Translations under genes and position numbers: made by a program
Notes under the pieces: generated by a model
What the model saw: only the letters and a program-made list of their open reading frames with translations
Told to the model about the DNA's origin: nothing
The model's database searches: none
Part shown: positions 17,165 through 27,297 of the stretch, piece by piece
Layout: every line of letters begins with the position of its first letter
Numbering within the stretch: position 1 is the first letter of the stretch
Assembly (NCBI RefSeq): GCF_000746085.1
Contig: NZ_JQKO01000001.1
Location: forward strand, 124,001-188,000
Reading direction: 5' to 3'
Length of the DNA: 64,000 nt
Source of the DNA: Methylocapsa aurea
GTDB taxonomy: Bacteria; Pseudomonadota; Alphaproteobacteria; Rhizobiales; Beijerinckiaceae

Positions 17165-18190
17165 TCATGCCGCGGAGGCCAAGACTGGCCGCGCGCTGGG
17201 CGCGAGCCGTCCAGCGACCCAATTCGATCGCAGCTTGTTGATTGGATGATCGAAGAGGCGCCAGATCAGCCAAGAACCGATCATGACGACGATCAGGGCC
17301 TCTCCAATGGCCATGAAGCGGTCGCCGTAAGCGCTATCAGCGCGGGTGATGGCGCGTAAGACAGGCCAGTGCAGCAGATAGACGATAAACGACAGGTCCC
17401 CATACATCCTATCGGACGGAGGGCTCTTGCAGCCGGTCGTATAGATCGCCCACGGCGCCATCATAAGGCCGACCACGACGCTGGCTGCGCCATTATAGGC
17501 AAAGAGAGGTCCTGGATTTGCGCCGCCGAGGAGGACGCCTTTGAATGGCCCCGCTAGGCAAAGCGCGATCAATGCTAGGGTCACTCCAAGGGAGCCCCAA
17601 GCCAATCTTGGATCAGGTCTCCATTTGCTGGATCCCGCCGCGACGCCAATGGCGAAGAATATAAGAAAAGGGGCGACCGTGACAGTTGCATTCAGAAGAT
17701 AGGCGCCAAATGAGAGGAGAGCGCAGGCCAGGAGCATCCACAGGCTCCGGGACATAAGGATGATGAGCAGCGGGGCGACGATGTAGAATTGCATTTCAAT
17801 GTCGAGCGACCACGAGGGCACATTCGGCTTGAACGAAAGGCCATTATATCCGAGCAGCAAGAGATTCGATGTGGCTTGATGAAACCAACTGCCAATATTG
17901 TTCGGTATGGAGCCGATTGAAAACAAAACGACCCATGTGATGGCGGAGCAGAGCATAAATACCGGCAAGAGCCGCCATGTCCTGGATATCAAATATGTCA
18001 GGTAGGATGCGCGCGTCTTGGAATACCGCACCGTCCACATGGTGCAGATCCAGTATCCGCTAAGCACAAAAAATATATAGACCGCCGCAGAGCCGATATT
18101 CAGCCTCGATACATGGTGGACAAATACCAGCAGCGCCAGCGCCAGCCTGAACAAACCCGGCGCAGCAAATCGCATTACCAGTGTATTCAT
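17165..18190 (-). CDS. Acyltransferase 3 (OafA/YrhL) family membrane protein
   Basis: A 341-residue integral membrane protein with about ten hydrophobic helices. Landmarks of the family are the early histidine motif LLVFVHHVSR, YIFFVLSGYW, SRTWRLLPVF and the central VPSWSLDIEMQFYIVAPLL. Such enzymes O-acylate cell-surface sugars or lipids. It is isolated next to a tRNA gene and followed upstream by a long gene-poor stretch. Its codon use (ATA, AAT, TCA) looks less GC-biased than its neighbours, hinting at acquisition. The acceptor sugar is unknown. Confidence 0.85.
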   Translation of the reverse strand: MNTLVMRFAAPGLFRLALALLVFVHHVSRLNIGSAAVYIFFVLSGYWICTMWTVRYSKTRASYLTYLISRTWRLLPVFMLCSAITWVVLFSIGSIPNNIGSWFHQATSNLLLLGYNGLSFKPNVPSWSLDIEMQFYIVAPLLIILMSRSLWMLLACALLSFGAYLLNATVTVAPFLIFFAIGVAAGSSKWRPDPRLAWGSLGVTLALIALCLAGPFKGVLLGGANPGPLFAYNGAASVVVGLMMAPWAIYTTGCKSPPSDRMYGDLSFIVYLLHWPVLRAITRADSAYGDRFMAIGEALIVVMIGSWLIWRLFDHPINKLRSNWVAGRLAPSARPVLASAA

Positions 18191-18734
18191 GTGCCTTCCC
18201 CCTCAGGCGTGCAATGGCGCGGCGGGCGATCCGATTGGACTGCGCCGAAAGATTTCACAACAAACGTTTCGTTCATAATCGCAAGGAATTAGACGCCGCC
18301 CTTGGCTGCGGATGGCGCCAGCAATAGCCGAAATTATTTGGTTCTTCCAAGACAAGAAGAGCTCATGGCGAACCTTGCCGCAGGTTTTGATCCCGTCGCC
18401 ATTGATCAGGCGAAAGTCGTTTGACTGGGAAAGGAACCCCATAGATTCAAACGGCTAGGGCAAGTTCTAATTTTGAACATGCTATAAGCTTTTGCATCCA
18501 ACCCGGAACTCGACCGCGCTCTTGCGCCGGATTTGACGCGGTCCCTGCTAAAATGCAATGCAAATAATCATCAGCCGCCTCATTATTTCTTGATTCGTCG
18601 CACTTGCGCTTGAGCAGAGCGCAGGCGAATTCCTCACGCTCGCTAGAGCCAAGTAAAATTGCTCGCGATCAGGCGTTTAGGAAAGAGCGCTATGAACCTG
18701 GTGAAGGCGCGAGCCCCAAGGCCGAATGCGCGCC
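18191..18734. other. Gene-poor region upstream of the acyltransferase
   Basis: About 540 bases with lower GC than the flanks. A 79-codon frame at 18203-18442 on the minus strand has no recognisable feature or ribosome site and is not called. No repeat, RNA or mobile element was recognised. It should hold the acyltransferase promoter. Confidence 0.5.
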
Positions 18735-19034
18735 CTAATCATCGGTGTCGGGTTCGATCAATTGCTTCGCTGCAATTTTGCCCGGCGTGCTCAAGCCGAT
18801 ATGCCCCATGCGAGCCCGTTCGGCCACGAGGCCTTGCAGCAGAATATGATTATGGACGGCGCGCATTTCGTCGCGAGTCAGTCCGAGCTCCGCCTCGATC
18901 CGCGCCGCTGGCACGGAATGGTCCGGAGGCGCGCCGGTCGCATAGAGATACTGGAGGAGCTGCGCGCGAAGCTCTTCAAGCCGCTCGGGAGGCAGCTGCG
19001 GAATCGCCGAGGCGGTTGTTGCTGGCGTCGTCAT
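18735..19034 (-). CDS. Small winged-helix-like hypothetical protein
   Basis: A 99-residue protein with an N-terminal low-complexity tail and a predicted helix-rich core. The segment PAARIEAELGLTRDEMRAVHNHILLQGLV resembles the helix-turn-helix part of a winged helix, and GHIGLSTPGKIAAKQLIE would form the wing and last helix, ending in an acidic tail. This suggests DNA binding, but no family can be named. Two perfect 17-base tandem repeats lie directly in front of its start codon. It stands alone, upstream of the gene-poor acyltransferase region. Confidence 0.6.
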   Translation of the reverse strand: MTTPATTASAIPQLPPERLEELRAQLLQYLYATGAPPDHSVPAARIEAELGLTRDEMRAVHNHILLQGLVAERARMGHIGLSTPGKIAAKQLIEPDTDD

Positions 19035-19035
19035 T

Positions 19036-19069
19036 GTCGGTTTCCGTTCTCGGTCGGTTTCCGTTCTCG
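19036..19069. repeat. Perfect 17-base tandem duplication in a leader
   Basis: The unit GTCGGTTTCCGTTCTCG occurs twice head-to-tail (19036-19052 and 19053-19069), starting one base from the start codon of the minus-strand gene at 19034. It duplicates the sequence that should carry the ribosome-binding site. Confidence 0.8.
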
Positions 19070-19314
19070 CGGAGCGCCGAAGGCCGCTGGTCGGGAAGCC
19101 TTCGACGCGCGATCAATCCTTCGGCAGGCATGATCCGGCGGAAAGAAGCAGATTTTGGACCAAACGCAGCGCCGCGCCATCGCCCCCATTGGTTCAGCCC
19201 GAGTTGGAAACCGCCTTTTTGCTCGCGAAGGCGGCTGGCGGGCGCGTCGCGGGTGTGCCCCGTCAAGAGTTAGGATCAGGATTTATCCGTAAATTCTTGA
19301 TAGTAAGCATAAAA

Positions 19315-19632
19315 TCACTCGCCTGGCGCCTTGGCGTCTATTGCCAGAGCGTGCACGCCGGCGTTGAGTTCGGACTGCAGGAGATTATTGATGGTGCGGT
19401 GGCGGTCGACCCGACTCTTGCCTTTGAAGGCCTCTGACACCACCTTGACTTGAAAATGCGTGCCGCCCGCGCCGCTGGCCGTCCCTGGACGCATCACGGC
19501 GTGGGCATGGCCCGCATGCTTATGCGATTCATCGATGACCTCCAGAAAAGTCGGAGCGAGCGCGGCCTGTAATTTCGCCTTGATGTGATCGCCCACCGCC
19601 GCTTCGCCTAATGCATTGCCTTCGTTGCTCAT
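19315..19632 (-). CDS. bolA: BolA family protein
   Basis: A 105-residue BolA-like protein. The family acts with monothiol glutaredoxins in iron-sulfur cluster handling and iron regulation. The conserved ESHKHAGHAHAVMRPG segment supplies the His ligands, followed by THFQVKVVSEAFKGKSRVDRHRTINNLL. A strong AGGAGGAATAAATG start is present. It is divergent from the J-domain gene, an arrangement I recognise from Rhizobiales beside cobS/cobT. Confidence 0.93.
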   Translation of the reverse strand: MSNEGNALGEAAVGDHIKAKLQAALAPTFLEVIDESHKHAGHAHAVMRPGTASGAGGTHFQVKVVSEAFKGKSRVDRHRTINNLLQSELNAGVHALAIDAKAPGE

Positions 19633-19844
19633 TTATTCCTCCTGGGCGGGATTGGCGCGTGTCGGCCGCGACCGGGGCGCGCGAATATCCCGAAAGATTA
19701 ACGGACGATCGGCGATTGTCGTCATGCCGAAGGCCGGTCTGGCGCTCCAGCTTTCTAAGTTTATCGCCGCGCTGAAGCTTATTTATCATTTTACCGGGCC
19801 GACGCGCTTGCGGCCACACCAAAGACATTCATAATGCCGCCGCC

Positions 19845-20450
19845 ATGGATTTGAACTCCCGCATCTTCGATCGCATCCGGGTCAAGCCGGAACCTAAGCA
19901 AGCTTCGCGCTCGGATCAGGCCCGTTGCGAGCGCCCTGGCTGTCTTGAGCCAGGCGAATTCCGCGCGCCGATGGGCCGGTTGCGGGAGGGGCAATATTTT
20001 TGCTTCTGTCTCGACCACGTCCGCGAGTACAATGCTTCTTATAATTATTTCAATGGCATGAGCGCCGAAGCTGTGGCGCTTTATCAACGCGACGCCGTGG
20101 TTGGGCATCGCCCGACATGGTCCATGGGCGTGAAGCGGACCGACAAGAATTTCCGCGAGGAGGGCGACGATCCGTCGCACCCTGGGGACACGCTCGGAAT
20201 GGTCCGGGCGAAGGCCCGGCGTTATTCTTGCTCTGAGCCGGCAAAGCCTCGGTACGGACTGGCCGCGCTGAAAGCCTTGGATCAGTTGGGGCTCGACGAT
20301 GCCGCGGATGCGGTCGCCATAAAGACCCGTTATAAGGATTTGGTGAAGCGCCTTCATCCGGACGCCAATGGCGGCGACCGGTCCAATGAAGACAAATTGC
20401 GCGAAATCATACGCGCCTATAACTACCTGAAATCGGTCAAGCCCGCCTGA
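19845..20450 (+). CDS. J-domain (DnaJ-like) protein with N-terminal cysteine motif
   Basis: A 201-residue protein with a C-terminal J domain: YKDLVKRLHPDANGGD has the HPD tripeptide at 171-173 that stimulates DnaK. The N-terminal half carries CERPGC (28, 33) and YFCFCLDH (53, 55), which could form a zinc site. There is no G/F region or client domain. It therefore probably serves as a specialised DnaK co-chaperone. Its position just before cobS and cobT is conserved in related bacteria, but a role in cobaltochelatase assembly is only inference. Confidence 0.9.
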   Translation: MDLNSRIFDRIRVKPEPKQASRSDQARCERPGCLEPGEFRAPMGRLREGQYFCFCLDHVREYNASYNYFNGMSAEAVALYQRDAVVGHRPTWSMGVKRTDKNFREEGDDPSHPGDTLGMVRAKARRYSCSEPAKPRYGLAALKALDQLGLDDAADAVAIKTRYKDLVKRLHPDANGGDRSNEDKLREIIRAYNYLKSVKPA

Positions 20451-20520
20451 GCCGGCCGCGGGACCCTGGAGGTTGACCGGCTCAAGGCCTGGAAACCGAG
20501 CCCACCGGCGCGGAGGATGA

Positions 20521-21522
20521 ATGCAAAGCGCAATAATCGACGAGAGCGCCGCCAAAGGCGGTCTGCCCGACATGAAAATCTCGGTGCGTCAGGTTTTCGG
20601 CATCGACAGCGACATGGAGGCGCCTGCCTATTCGACGGGCGATCCTCATGTTCCCGACCTCGATCCCGATTACCTGTTCGATCGCGACACCACGCTCGCC
20701 ATTCTGGCGGGCTTCGCCAAGAACCGCCGGGTGATGATCACCGGTTATCATGGCACGGGGAAGTCGACGCATATCGAGCAGGTCGCGGCGCGCCTGAATT
20801 GGCCCTGCGTGCGGATCAACCTCGATAGCCACGTCTCGCGGGTCGATCTCATCGGCAAGGATGCGATCATCCTCAAGGACGGCAAGCAGGTGACCGAATT
20901 CCGCGACGGCATCCTTCCCTGGGCGCTGCAGAATAATATTGCGCTTTGCTTCGATGAATATGACGCCGGCCGGCCCGATGTCATGTTCGTCATTCAACGC
21001 GTCCTCGAGGTTTCTGGCCGACTGACGCTGCTCGATCAGAGCCGGGTGATCAGGCCTCACCCCGCGTTTCGCTTGTTTTCGACCGCCAACACCGTTGGCC
21101 TTGGCGACACCTCCGGCCTCTATCATGGGACCCAGCAGATCAATCAGGGTCAGATGGACCGCTGGTCGATCGTCGCGACCTTGAACTATCTGCCGCACGA
21201 CAAGGAAGTCGACATCGTGCTGGCCAAGGTCAAGCGTTTCCAGGACACGAAGGAAGGCCGCGACGCGATCAATAAGATGGTTCGCGTCGCCGATCTCACC
21301 CGCAACGCCTTCATCGCCGGCGACCTTTCAACGGTCATGAGCCCGCGCACGGTGATCACCTGGGCGGAGAATGCGGAGATCTTCAGCGATATCGGCTTCG
21401 CCTTCCGGCTGACTTTCCTCAATAAATGCGATGAACTGGAGCGGACCTTGGTCGCCGAATTCTACCAGCGCTGCTTCGGCAAGGATCTGCCCGAGAGCGC
21501 GGTTAATGTCGTGATGAGCTGA
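20521..21522 (+). CDS. cobS: Aerobic cobaltochelatase subunit CobS
   Basis: A 333-residue AAA+ ATPase subunit that, with CobT and CobN, inserts cobalt into hydrogenobyrinic acid a,c-diamide in aerobic cobalamin synthesis. Walker [10 protein letters not shown] is at 75-83, Walker [15 protein letters not shown] has D145/E146, and sensor and arginine-finger segments follow ([17 protein letters not shown]). It has the standard length. It is 70 bases after the J-domain gene and followed by cobT; the three are likely co-transcribed. CobN is not in the window. Confidence 0.96.
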   Translation: MQSAIIDESAAKGGLPDMKISVRQVFGIDSDMEAPAYSTGDPHVPDLDPDYLFDRDTTLAILAGFAKNRRVMITGYHGTGKSTHIEQVAARLNWPCVRINLDSHVSRVDLIGKDAIILKDGKQVTEFRDGILPWALQNNIALCFDEYDAGRPDVMFVIQRVLEVSGRLTLLDQSRVIRPHPAFRLFSTANTVGLGDTSGLYHGTQQINQGQMDRWSIVATLNYLPHDKEVDIVLAKVKRFQDTKEGRDAINKMVRVADLTRNAFIAGDLSTVMSPRTVITWAENAEIFSDIGFAFRLTFLNKCDELERTLVAEFYQRCFGKDLPESAVNVVMS

Positions 21523-21703
21523 CGCCGGCGCGCGGCCGGCTTTGTCCAGCCGACTTGGGGGATCGTCGGGCTTGCTTGGGGGCCGCGATCCCTTCTGTTC
21601 CTTCAAGGCGGAGGCGCGCCAATAGGCCGTCTTTCTGGAGCCGCCCGCCGCTCTCGCCCATTTTGAAACGACACAAAATCTCTCAGGTTCGACAGGAGCC
21701 GCC

Positions 21704-23644
21704 TTGACCAGCTCGAATCAGAAGCCGCCGGGGAAAGCCGAGGCGCCGCAGGAGCCTTTCAAGCGCGCGGTGGCTGGTTGCATGCGCGCGCTGTCGCGGA
21801 TGCCGCAACTCGAGGTTTCCTTCGCCCCTGAGAGGCCAAGCCTGATTCAGACCGGAGCTGGCGCAAAGGTCCGGTTGCCCGAGCCCGGGCGCAGGCTCGA
21901 CCCGCGGGAGGCGGCGATTTTGCGCGGCCATGCCGATTCGATGGCGCTGCGTCTGACTTGTCACAGTAGCGACGTTCATCGCCGCCTGACGCCGCAAACA
22001 GCCGCCGCGCGCGCGGCCTTCGACGCGGTCGAACAGGCGCGGGTCGAGGCGATCGGGTCGCGCCGGATGCAGGGCGTCGCCGCCAATCTCGATGCGATGC
22101 TCGACGATCGGTTTCAGCGCGCCCGTTATGCCGACATCGCGGTCAGGGCCGATGCGCCGCTCGAGGATGCGCTCGCCATGATCGTGCGCGAGCGCTTGAC
22201 AGGGCTGAAGCCGCCCAGGAGCGCGCAGCGGATCGTCGATCTCTGGCGTCCGTGGGTCGAAGAGCGGGCGGGAGCCGATCTCGACACGCTTGGCGCGTCT
22301 ATCGAGGACCAGCGGGCCTTCGCCCTCTCCGTGCATAAGCTCTTGACCGCGCTTGAAATGCTTGAGGAAGGCAGTCTCGACAGCCACCCGGAAGAGGAAG
22401 AAAGCAGCGTCGACGAGCCCGACGAGGGCGATGCGAGCCAGGACCAGGACGGCGCCGAGGATCAGGCCGGCGACGCGCGGGAGATGGAAAAATCGGATGC
22501 TTCCATGGAGGCCATGGAAGATAGCGACATGGACTCCGAGGATGCGCCTACCGGCGAATTCGAGGATGAGGCTGAATTTTCCGACAGCGAGCAGGCGGCC
22601 GATCCGCGCCGTCCGCCCGCCGCCGCGCGCGCCGAACAGCGCGGCGTCGATTACAAAGCCTTCACCAGGAAATACGACGAAATCGTCGCCGCCGAAGACC
22701 TCTGCGATCCGGAGGAACTCGAACGGCTGCGCGCCTACCTCGACAAGCAATTGCACAATCTTTCTTCGATTGTGGCGCGGCTGGCCAATCGCCTGCAGCG
22801 CCGCCTGATGGCGCAGCAGAGCCGGTCCTGGGAGTTTGATCTCGAAGAAGGGATGCTCGATCCCGCCCGTCTGCCGCGCATCATCATCGATCCGCAACAG
22901 CCGCTTTCGTTCAAGCGTGAAAAGGACACCGATTTCCGCGACACCGTTGTTTCGCTGCTCATCGACAATTCCGGCTCGATGCGTGGGCGCCCGATTACGG
23001 TCGCCGCCACCTGCGCCGATATTCTCGCCCGGACGCTTGAGCGCTGCGGCGTCAAAGTCGAGATTTTAGGGTTCACCACAAGAGCTTGGAAAGGCGGCCA
23101 ATCGCGCGAGGCTTGGCTGCAGGCGAATAAGCCGGCGGCGCCGGGACGGCTCAACGATCTGCGCCACATCATCTATAAGTCGGCGGATGCGCCCTGGCGC
23201 CGCGCGCGCAAACATCTTGGTTTGATGATGCGCGAGGGACTGTTGAAGGAAAACATCGATGGCGAGGCCCTCGACTGGGCGCATAAGCGTCTGCTCGCGC
23301 GGCCGGAGCAGCGGCGCATCTTGATGATGATTTCAGATGGCGCGCCGGTCGATGATTCGACGCTTTCGGTCAATCCCGGCAATTATCTTGAAAAGCATTT
23401 GCGCTTCATGATCGAGGAGATCGAGACGCGCTCGCCGGTCGAGCTCATCGCGATCGGGATCGGCCATGACGTGACGCGCTATTATCGCCGCGCGGTGACG
23501 ATTGTCGACGCCGAGGAGCTTGGCGGCGCAATGACAGAAAAACTCGCCGAACTTTTCAGCGAAACCGCGTCGCCAAAACATGCCTCAAGCCAAAGCCGTC
23601 CGAGTGCAGCCAAGGGAGCGGCGGCGCGAGGGACGCTGCATTGA
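21704..23644 (+). CDS. cobT: Aerobic cobaltochelatase subunit CobT
   Basis: A 646-residue partner of CobS. It has an N-terminal conserved region, a long acidic Glu/Asp-rich linker (about residues 220-305) and a C-terminal von Willebrand A domain. The MIDAS motif is [11 protein letters not shown], with later T and D positions including [11 protein letters not shown]. The start is TTG with AGGAG five bases upstream; the next in-frame ATG would cut conserved residues. CobS-CobT form the chelatase ring that drives CobN. Confidence 0.95.
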   Translation: MTSSNQKPPGKAEAPQEPFKRAVAGCMRALSRMPQLEVSFAPERPSLIQTGAGAKVRLPEPGRRLDPREAAILRGHADSMALRLTCHSSDVHRRLTPQTAAARAAFDAVEQARVEAIGSRRMQGVAANLDAMLDDRFQRARYADIAVRADAPLEDALAMIVRERLTGLKPPRSAQRIVDLWRPWVEERAGADLDTLGASIEDQRAFALSVHKLLTALEMLEEGSLDSHPEEEESSVDEPDEGDASQDQDGAEDQAGDAREMEKSDASMEAMEDSDMDSEDAPTGEFEDEAEFSDSEQAADPRRPPAAARAEQRGVDYKAFTRKYDEIVAAEDLCDPEELERLRAYLDKQLHNLSSIVARLANRLQRRLMAQQSRSWEFDLEEGMLDPARLPRIIIDPQQPLSFKREKDTDFRDTVVSLLIDNSGSMRGRPITVAATCADILARTLERCGVKVEILGFTTRAWKGGQSREAWLQANKPAAPGRLNDLRHIIYKSADAPWRRARKHLGLMMREGLLKENIDGEALDWAHKRLLARPEQRRILMMISDGAPVDDSTLSVNPGNYLEKHLRFMIEEIETRSPVELIAIGIGHDVTRYYRRAVTIVDAEELGGAMTEKLAELFSETASPKHASSQSRPSAAKGAAARGTLH

Positions 23645-23650
23645 TTTATT

Positions 23651-23754
23651 AGAGCATTTTCGAGCGAAGGATACCGGTTCGCGTTAAGAAAATGCGACAA
23701 AACAAAGACCTAGAGCTGCTTTCTGATTCCGCCGAAACAGAAAGCAGCTCTAGG
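23651..23754. repeat. Family B dispersed repeat, copy 3 (full length, opposite orientation)
   Basis: Begins AGAGCATTTTCGAGCG, continues through ACCGGTTCGCGTTAAGAAAA and ends with a hairpin TAGAGCTGCTTTCTG / CAGAAAGCAGCTCTA around an eleven-base spacer. The copy at 45123-45226 is the reverse complement with the same parts. It lies between cobT and the convergent tyrosine kinase gene and may serve as their terminator. Confidence 0.85.
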
Positions 23755-23911
23755 TTTGTCTGCGAATCGCCAGAACCGCGTTCAGGAAATGCGCGCCGCT
23801 ATGCGGAGCGCATGAATTTCACGTATCGAAACCTGTGGGCGCACGGACGACGGGCAAGACATTTTTGTCTCCTGCCGAAGCTCCGCCGAAAGAACCGCCG
23901 CCAAAGGCGCG

Positions 23912-26344
23912 CTATTCCAGGTAGCCATATTTGGAATAATATTTCCGGTAGTAATGATTGCCATGATAGCGCTCATAACGGCTCTGCGCGGACGTATCCA
24001 CCTTGTTCAGGACGACGCCGAGCAGCCGATCATAGACGGCTTGCGCCTCGGACAGGCCGCGCTCGATCACCTCGATCTTCGTCTTGCCCCACTCGATGAC
24101 ATAGACATAGGTGTCGATGATGTGACCGGTGGTGCGCACGTCGACAATCGGGGCGACAGGCGACAGGTCCACGATAATATAGTCATATTTGACGCGGAGG
24201 GCGTCGATAACCTTTTTCATCGCGGCCGAGGCGAGAATTTCATTGGTGTGAGGCAGTTTCGCGGTCGCGCCCGCGGCCAGAAAATCCAATCTCGTCGATG
24301 GGATCGTCGTGATGGCGGCGTCAAGCGAAATGTTGGAGATCACGACGTCAATCAAACCGGGAAGGTCCGGAGCCAGCCAATGCGAAAGCGTCGGGCTGCG
24401 CAAATCGGCGTCAACCAGCACGACATTGCCTCCGGCATCGGCGATGAGATGGGCGAGATTGGCGGCGATGGTGGACTTGCCTTCGTTGGGCAAAGTAGAG
24501 GTCAGTCCGATGACTTTGTGGGATTTCAGCACGCCGCTGAGGTCGGCCGCAATCTTCACGGACCGGATGGCCTCCGCGTAACGCGAAAATGGAGCGTCGA
24601 CGACGTAGCGCAGGAAATCCTGGCTGCCGGCCGGCTTCAGCAAGGCTGCGGCGGCTCCACCGCCCCTGCCTTCGGATCGCGGCGCCGCGTCCTTCTTTGA
24701 GCGGCCGGCGTCCGAATAGCGCGACAACGGGGCGTCGATCAGATTGCCAAGAAAATCCTGCCCCCCCGGCCGTTTTCGCGGCGGCGGGGCGCCGTCGACT
24801 TCATCGCCTTTGCCGTCCGGCCGCGGCGAGGCGATTTTCAGGGCCGGCGCCATGGCCAGACAATTGACGTGGAGAATATCTTCGACCTGATCGGTCGTGC
24901 GCAGGACGCCGTCCGATGCTTCACGAAGGTAAGCAAAGCCAAAGCTCAGCAACCCGCCCCCGGCCAGGGCCATCAACAAGGTCATCGCCGTCTTGGGAGA
25001 ACTCTTGATCATCGGCGGGACAGCAGGACTGATCATCCGCGTTTCACTGATCGGGACGGAGTCTTGCTGCTGGACGGCCTCCATGTAACGCTGAAGGAAA
25101 TTGTCATAGAGCGTGCGCGCCGAATCGGCGTTGCTCTTTAATTCTCGCAACTGAATCTGAGCCTGGTCCGAGGTTTGCGTTTCAGTTACGACATTGGCGA
25201 GACTTTTTCTGAGGGCGTTTTCCCGCGTCCGAGCAATTTCGTAATCGCTCTTATAACTCTCCGCTATTTTGCGCATTTGGTCATTGATGCTGCGCCGAAG
25301 CTCCTGCATTTGCGTGCGCAAATTGATTGTCGCCAAGTGGTTGGCGCCATATCTCTGCGCGTAAATAGCTTCGCGTTGAGCATAGTCGAGATACTGACCG
25401 CGCAGCTTTATAATCACTTCGCTTTTCAATGCATCCGCTACGGACGCATCCGCGACATCTTGCGTCATCACCGCATTGATCCGCTCGACCCGCGCCTTTG
25501 CTTCCGCAGTCGCCGCGCTGGCGAGGATCAGCTGGCTATTCACTTCGGCGAGCTGCTGTTCGCCGATGAGCTTGCCGCCAGCTTCAACGATATTGTTCTT
25601 TTCTTTGAAATCGACGACGGCGCGTTCGGTCGCCGTTGCCTGGGCGCGCAACTCCTTGATGCGCTCCAGCAGCCAGACGCCAGCGCGCCGAGCCGCCTGA
25701 TATTTGGCGTCCAGCTGATCGTCGACATAAGCCGAGACGATCGCGTTAACGATTTGCGCGGCCTTATTGGGGTCAAGCGAGGTGAAGCCAATTTCAATCA
25801 CATAGGTCAAACCCTGCCGGCTGACGGTTCGGTGACTGTTAAAATAACCCAGGGCGGCCAGCTCGCGGTCGGCTTCGGTCGGAGGCGGCTCGGGCTTCGA
25901 GAACCCCCCAAGGAGGCCGCGAATGGCGCTCATCAGGCCCTTGCTGGGTCCGACGAATTCCGGATCATCGGAGAGATGGAGCTTTCTGATGACAGCCAGG
26001 CCAATGTTGTCCGACTTCAGGACTTCGACTTGCGTCTGCACGGTCGAAGCGTCGATCTGAATGTCGCCCAAGACCGATTGCTGCTGGAGGACCTGAACCT
26101 TGCGGGTGTCGATAACCATCGCCCCGTCCGCGGTGAATAGCGGCGGGGTGTTAAAAAGATAAAGGACCGCTAGCGCAATGCTGCAAAGCATAATGACGGA
26201 TATTATAGGTAATTGTCGCCTCACAATCTTGATGCTGCTGTTAAGTGCATCGATAAGCGGCGCGGCCGGCTTTTGTGAATCCCGGCCCGGAAGCGGCGGC
26301 CGCTTGTTAATCTGCAGCATCTTGTTCAACTCACTGTCGCTCAA
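23912..26344 (-). CDS. Polysaccharide co-polymerase with tyrosine autokinase (Wzc/ExoP type)
   Basis: An 810-residue inner-membrane BY-kinase controlling exopolysaccharide chain length. A Wzz domain is bracketed by membrane helices at about 47-65 and 452-472, with coiled coil between. The kinase domain has Walker A STLPNEGKST (616-625), Walker A' VVLVDADLRSP and Walker B YIIVDLSPVAP. The last 20 residues are a tyrosine cluster, the autophosphorylation tail. A linker segment of about 23 residues is duplicated (529-551 and 575-597). The TTG start used for numbering lacks a clear ribosome site; an ATG at 26320 is the alternative. No wza or polymerase gene is adjacent. Confidence 0.92.
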   Translation of the reverse strand: MSDSELNKMLQINKRPPLPGRDSQKPAAPLIDALNSSIKIVRRQLPIISVIMLCSIALAVLYLFNTPPLFTADGAMVIDTRKVQVLQQQSVLGDIQIDASTVQTQVEVLKSDNIGLAVIRKLHLSDDPEFVGPSKGLMSAIRGLLGGFSKPEPPPTEADRELAALGYFNSHRTVSRQGLTYVIEIGFTSLDPNKAAQIVNAIVSAYVDDQLDAKYQAARRAGVWLLERIKELRAQATATERAVVDFKEKNNIVEAGGKLIGEQQLAEVNSQLILASAATAEAKARVERINAVMTQDVADASVADALKSEVIIKLRGQYLDYAQREAIYAQRYGANHLATINLRTQMQELRRSINDQMRKIAESYKSDYEIARTRENALRKSLANVVTETQTSDQAQIQLRELKSNADSARTLYDNFLQRYMEAVQQQDSVPISETRMISPAVPPMIKSSPKTAMTLLMALAGGGLLSFGFAYLREASDGVLRTTDQVEDILHVNCLAMAPALKIASPRPDGKGDEVDGAPPPRKRPGGQDFLGNLIDAPLSRYSDAGRSKKDAAPRSEGRGGGAAAALLKPAGSQDFLRYVVDAPFSRYAEAIRSVKIAADLSGVLKSHKVIGLTSTLPNEGKSTIAANLAHLIADAGGNVVLVDADLRSPTLSHWLAPDLPGLIDVVISNISLDAAITTIPSTRLDFLAAGATAKLPHTNEILASAAMKKVIDALRVKYDYIIVDLSPVAPIVDVRTTGHIIDTYVYVIEWGKTKIEVIERGLSEAQAVYDRLLGVVLNKVDTSAQSRYERYHGNHYYRKYYSKYGYLE

Positions 26345-27297
26345 TCGGATATTTTCGGTCGCTTTATCGGAAAGTTTGATCCAAATATCATATTTACGTT
26401 TTTCGCATCAAGACGCACTTAGGTTATATATCTGAGAACGGATCCTAAGAAAAAGCGGCGCAAACCCGTTGCGCAATGTGTCGTCCACGAGGCGAACGCC
26501 GTCGCATGGAAGGGAAAGCGGCGTCGGCAAGCCTCCTCGGCAATTCAGGGCTTCATGGGTTGATATAGCTTCTATTATCCGACAATCCTTAAATTTACAA
26601 TCGAAAATGGAAACATTTATATCGTCATTTGGTTATATATATACGGACAAATGCAGAGGTTAATATTATTATAGGCTATAATTCCTTAATTTATAAAAAT
26701 ATAAAATTAAGCTAGCAATACATATAAGAAATAAAATTGACATTTCTGAGACAAAAAGATATATTTTTGAAAATTGTATTTAAGCCTACCCTTAAAAAAT
26801 AAGACTTATGGGTCGATCTGTTGAATATCTAACTTAGATCTACTTATAACATAGTCAAAGGAGAGTTGTAGGCGAAAAGGGTTGGGCAAAACGGGCCCGG
26901 AAACTCCCTCTGAACGGTCTCCAAGATCTGGAGCCTATAGGAACCACGCCCGTTAATTCGCGCCGCTCATAAGTCAGTTGCGGTTTGTGTTTGCATCCAT
27001 TGTGCGCTGCGTCCAAAGAGACTTCGCCGGCATAGCGCGACGGCTCTTCGAGAGGGCAATCCCGGCGGACGCGCCGCCAGCGGTAAACGCGCGTTTCTCT
27101 ACAACTAATCAGGTTTGACGCCAGCAATCAAGATTGATGCCAGAGGGCGATCCGAAAGCCATACCTGGCTCGGGCCTGTTGCAAAAGCCCCTTTTTTTCA
27201 TTCGCTCTGGGTCGGGAACATGCGGAACCCGATGGGGCACAAAAGGGGAGGGGACGCAGGTCTCGTCATCGCCGGAGGGCGGCCAACGATTGTGAGA
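26345..27297. other. Long AT-rich intergenic region upstream of the tyrosine kinase gene
   Basis: About 950 bases with no supportable gene. The part from roughly 26560 to 26870 is strikingly rich in A and T, with runs such as TTTATAAAAATATAAAATTA, in a genome otherwise strongly GC-rich; 26880-27290 returns to normal composition. It may hold the kinase promoter and binding sites for an H-NS/MucR-like silencer, or be a scar of horizontal transfer. No repeat pair or integrase was found. Confidence 0.6.

Noticed and set aside
18203-18442. 79-codon frame upstream of the acyltransferase
   Set aside because: No ribosome site, no hydrophobic or domain pattern, and no recognisable relatives.
26870-27290. 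Possible structured small RNA in the gap before the small secreted protein gene
   Set aside because: No match to a known RNA family and no clear promoter-terminator pair could be recognised by eye.
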